Positions 61,618-64,000 of a stretch of 64,000 nucleotides of DNA are shown piece by piece. Under the pieces are notes generated by a model that ran no database searches, had not been told where the DNA came from, and was given only the letters and a program-made list of their open reading frames with translations. The DNA is from Nitrospiria bacterium. GTDB taxonomy: Bacteria; Nitrospirota; Nitrospiria; JACQBZ01. Position numbers and translations under genes: made by a program. How positions within the stretch are numbered: position 1 is the stretch's first letter; every line of letters begins with the position of its first letter. The DNA is taken from contig DATKAN010000015.1 of assembly GCA_035498035.1 (NCBI GenBank), positions 25,771-89,770 of the forward strand. The letters run 5' to 3'.

Positions 61618-63456
61618 ATGGATCTTGATACCTCTTCCGATAATCCCCGGGAAATTCAGAACCGACTCGTCTATTTGATGGTCGGGATCGTCGCGATCTT
61701 TGCGGCCCTGCTCCTGCGGGCCTGGTACCTGCAGATCACCAAGGGGAGTTATTACAAGGAACAGTCCGAGAACAACCGCGTCCGGGTGGTTTACATTCAA
61801 CCTCCCCGCGGTTTGATATTCGACCGACACGGCGAGCTGCTCGCCAATAACGTGCCGAGTTTTAATCTCTATCTGGTGTCCGAGGACATTTCGGACAAGA
61901 AAGGGGTGCTGGACCAGTTGGCCCGCTTCATTCAGGTGGACCGCAGCGAGCTGGAACGGCGGATCACTTCGCGCAAGAACAACGTTCCCTACATGCCGAC
62001 GAAGGTCAAAGAGGGGCTGTCATTGAGAGAAGTGGCGCTGATCGAATCCCACCGTCTGGATCTGGCCGGAACGATCCTGGTCCCCGAACCCCAACGCAAC
62101 TATTTGTACGGACCCCTGGCGGCCCATCTGCTGGGCTATGTGGGAGAGATTTCCCCGGCGCAGCTCCAGGAGTCCGGAAACGAGGATACCCTCCCCGGAA
62201 CCTCCGTGGGACAGAGCGGCATTGAAAAGACCTACGACACACAAATTCGCGGAGAGGTCGGGGAGAAAATCATCGAGGTGGACGCCGTGGGCCATGAAAT
62301 GAAGGTCCTCCGCGTCCAGGAACCCGCTTCGGGCGACGACGTCTATTTAACCATCGATCTGAACGTCCAAAAGGCGGCCGAGGAGGCCCTGGGAAAAAAC
62401 GCCGGAACGATCGTGGCGATCGATCCCCGTAACGGCGAGATCCTGGCCATGGTCAGTCACCCCGCCTTTGACCCGAATCAACTTTCGCAGAGCCTGTCGA
62501 CCGCCGACTGGGAGGCGCTGTCCTCCGACCCGGGCCATCCCCTGACCAATCGGGCCATCCAGGGCCAGTATCCTCCGGGCTCCACATTCAAACTGGTCGT
62601 CTCCTCCGCCGCGCTGGAAACCAAGGAGGTCACGCCGGAGGAGCCGATCCTCTGTACGGGGGGCATGCCCTTCGGCCGACGGGTCTACAAGGATTGGAAA
62701 CGGGGCGGCCACGGCATAATCGATCTGCATTCCGCCATCGTCCAGTCCTGCGACGTTTATTTTTACGAAATGGGTCGGCGGCTGGGCATCGACCGCCTGG
62801 CCGATTATGCCTTTCGCTACGGATTGGGCCAGCCGACCGGGGTCGAGCTGGCCTCCGAAAAATCGGGCGTGATCCCCACCTCTCAATGGAAGCTCCGCGC
62901 CAAGGGGGAACCCTGGTATCCGGGGGAAACCCTGTCGGCCGCCATCGGACAAGGGTTCGTCACCGTGACGCCGATTCAACTGGCCGATCTCATCGGAACC
63001 GTGGCCATGTCGGGCGCCCGCTTCCAGCCCCACCTGATCAAAGCGATCCGGGACCGGGCCACCGGACGGCTTTATGAATTTCCACCGGTGGAACTTGGCC
63101 GGGTGGATCTGGCCAAGAAAACTTACACCGCCCTCCGCCAGGCCCTGAGCGGCGTGGTCTCGGAACCGCACGGCACCGGCGCTTCCGCCCGGTCGCAATT
63201 CGTCACCATCGCGGGTAAGACCGGGACCGCCCAGGTGGTTGAGGAAAAAGCGGGCGTCGAAACCAAGTCCCTGCCCAAGGAGCTGCAGGACCATGCCTGG
63301 TTTATCGCCTTCGCGCCGGTCGAAGACCCCCGGATCGCGGTGGCGGTTTTGGTCGAGCACGGAGGCCACGGCGGCGAAACCGCCGCGCCCCCCGCCAAGC
63401 GGGTGATTGAGGAGTACCTGAAAAATGATCGGCCGGAGAATCATCAACAGCTTTGA
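61618..63456 (+). CDS. mrdA: Penicillin-binding protein 2 (elongasome transpeptidase)
   Basis: The cross-linking enzyme of the rod complex, 612 residues: one N-terminal span (LMVGIVAIFAALLLRAWYL), the pedestal domain (PPRGLIFDRHGELLANNVPS, GYVGEISPAQLQ) and the transpeptidase domain with active serine in PPGSTFKLV (SxxK), SCD in VQSCDVYFYEMGRRLG, and KTGTAQ. It ends within the first codons of rodA (32-nt overlap). The beta-lactam target identity is by family. Confidence 0.96.
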   Translation: MDLDTSSDNPREIQNRLVYLMVGIVAIFAALLLRAWYLQITKGSYYKEQSENNRVRVVYIQPPRGLIFDRHGELLANNVPSFNLYLVSEDISDKKGVLDQLARFIQVDRSELERRITSRKNNVPYMPTKVKEGLSLREVALIESHRLDLAGTILVPEPQRNYLYGPLAAHLLGYVGEISPAQLQESGNEDTLPGTSVGQSGIEKTYDTQIRGEVGEKIIEVDAVGHEMKVLRVQEPASGDDVYLTIDLNVQKAAEEALGKNAGTIVAIDPRNGEILAMVSHPAFDPNQLSQSLSTADWEALSSDPGHPLTNRAIQGQYPPGSTFKLVVSSAALETKEVTPEEPILCTGGMPFGRRVYKDWKRGGHGIIDLHSAIVQSCDVYFYEMGRRLGIDRLADYAFRYGLGQPTGVELASEKSGVIPTSQWKLRAKGEPWYPGETLSAAIGQGFVTVTPIQLADLIGTVAMSGARFQPHLIKAIRDRATGRLYEFPPVELGRVDLAKKTYTALRQALSGVVSEPHGTGASARSQFVTIAGKTGTAQVVEEKAGVETKSLPKELQDHAWFIAFAPVEDPRIAVAVLVEHGGHGGETAAPPAKRVIEEYLKNDRPENHQQL

Positions 63457-64000
63457 CGCGTGGTTTGTCGTCGTGGTGCTCCTGATCCTGAGTCTGGGAG
63501 TCCTGTCGATCTACACCGTGACCTACTCCGTCGCCCCCAAGGCCCACGGGGCGATCTATACCAAACAGGTGATCTGGATCCTGCTCGGGCTGGTCGTCTT
63601 TTTCATCGCGGCCTGGATCGACTACCACGAGATCGCGCGCTACGGCACCTTTCTCTATGCGGCCGGCGTCCTTCTGCTATTCCTGGTTCTCCTGGTCGGA
63701 CGAACCGGCATGGGCGCCCGCCGCTGGATATCGCTGGGCTTTTTTGACGTGCAACCGTCGGAGTGGATCAAGCTGATCGTCATTATCGTCCTGGCGAGAT
63801 ATTTCTCCAATCGAACCCCTTCCCGGGGCCTGAGCCTCTTTGAGTTCCTCGTGCCCGTCCTGTGGGTGGGCGTGCCCCTGCTTCTGGTGCTGAAACAGCC
63901 GGATTTGGGAACCGCCCTGGTCCTTCTGTTTATTCCGACGGTGATGGTCATCCTGGTCGGGCTGCGTTCGAGAACGGCGGGCTTTTCGATTCTCGTTTCC
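63425..64000 (+). CDS. rodA: Rod shape-determining protein RodA (partial, 3' end off window)
   Basis: A SEDS-family peptidoglycan glycosyltransferase that works with PBP2. The 192 residues visible contain four or five spans, starting IINSFDAWFVVVVLLILSLG, then KQVIWILLGLVVFFIAAWID, the conserved GARRWISLGFFDVQPSEWIKL and LLLVLKQPDLGTALVLL, which include the QPSE and KQPDLGTA SEDS signatures. The ATG at 63425 overlaps the end of mrdA. The rest lies beyond base 64000. Confidence 0.95.
   Translation, partial: MIGRRIINSFDAWFVVVVLLILSLGVLSIYTVTYSVAPKAHGAIYTKQVIWILLGLVVFFIAAWIDYHEIARYGTFLYAAGVLLLFLVLLVGRTGMGARRWISLGFFDVQPSEWIKLIVIIVLARYFSNRTPSRGLSLFEFLVPVLWVGVPLLLVLKQPDLGTALVLLFIPTVMVILVGLRSRTAGFSILVS

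Noticed and set aside
62347..63447. A 366-codon minus-strand frame opposite mrdA
   Set aside because: Shadow of the PBP2 transpeptidase domain, whose SxxK and KTG motifs are clear on the plus strand.

Overview
The window is about 60% G+C and reads as chromosome of a free-living Gram-negative bacterium. LpxC, LolA, a YqgE homologue, Mre/Rod elongasome genes and many Sec or lipoprotein signals show an outer membrane. Gene content and order suggest Nitrospirota or a neighbouring deep lineage: split glycine decarboxylase, solitary SdhA-type flavoprotein, ilvBNC-psd-pssA-leuA-leuB-asd with a T-box leader, and spoIID-queA. This assignment is inference without a phylogeny. No phage, transposase, rRNA or CRISPR array was seen.

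Layout. 0-14 kb (+): CDF metal transporter, pdxA-ksgA, DUF429, malic enzyme, ftsK-lolA, a large hybrid histidine kinase with its response regulator, yajQ. 14-28 kb (-): TM0106-type nuclease, lpxC with a small membrane protein, sdhA-like gene, yjbQ, gcvPB, NUDIX, gcvPA, gcvT, livFGMH; a LEA14-like lipoprotein sits on the opposite strand inside the liv block. 28-34 kb: a two-gene unit of unknown function (polytopic membrane protein plus MIDAS-type VWA lipoprotein), yqgE, a livK-type binding protein, and a GT39-like membrane glycosyltransferase with an extra lipid-binding-like tail. 34-36.4 kb (-): tRNA-Arg, tRNA-Pro, rdgB, rph, rplI.

36.4-41.3 kb (-) is the most distinctive block: a BcsA cellulose synthase with two apparently intact PilZ domains, a BcsG phosphoethanolamine transferase and a duplicated-repeat exported protein, with no bcsB, bcsC or bcsZ nearby. 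Then come tRNA-Leu, a BNR-repeat lipoprotein and a LysM protein with a 21-bp tandem repeat. 44-53.5 kb (+) holds branched-chain amino acid synthesis plus phosphatidylethanolamine synthesis (psd, pssA); PE is also the likely donor for BcsG. 53.6-64 kb holds DUF2905, spoIID, queA, a SPOR protein, a PilZ gene broken by an in-frame amber codon, a SurA_N protein, an RDD protein and mreB-mreC-mreD-mrdA-rodA, with a MITE-like element between mreB and mreC.

Cross-cutting signals: cyclic-di-GMP themes (tandem PilZ in BcsA, broken PilZ gene, degenerate GGDEF in the kinase); several genes whose consensus-like promoter ends about 8-12 nt before the start codon, suggesting leaderless mRNAs; and at least three copies of a roughly 90-bp intergenic repeat plus a shorter motif.
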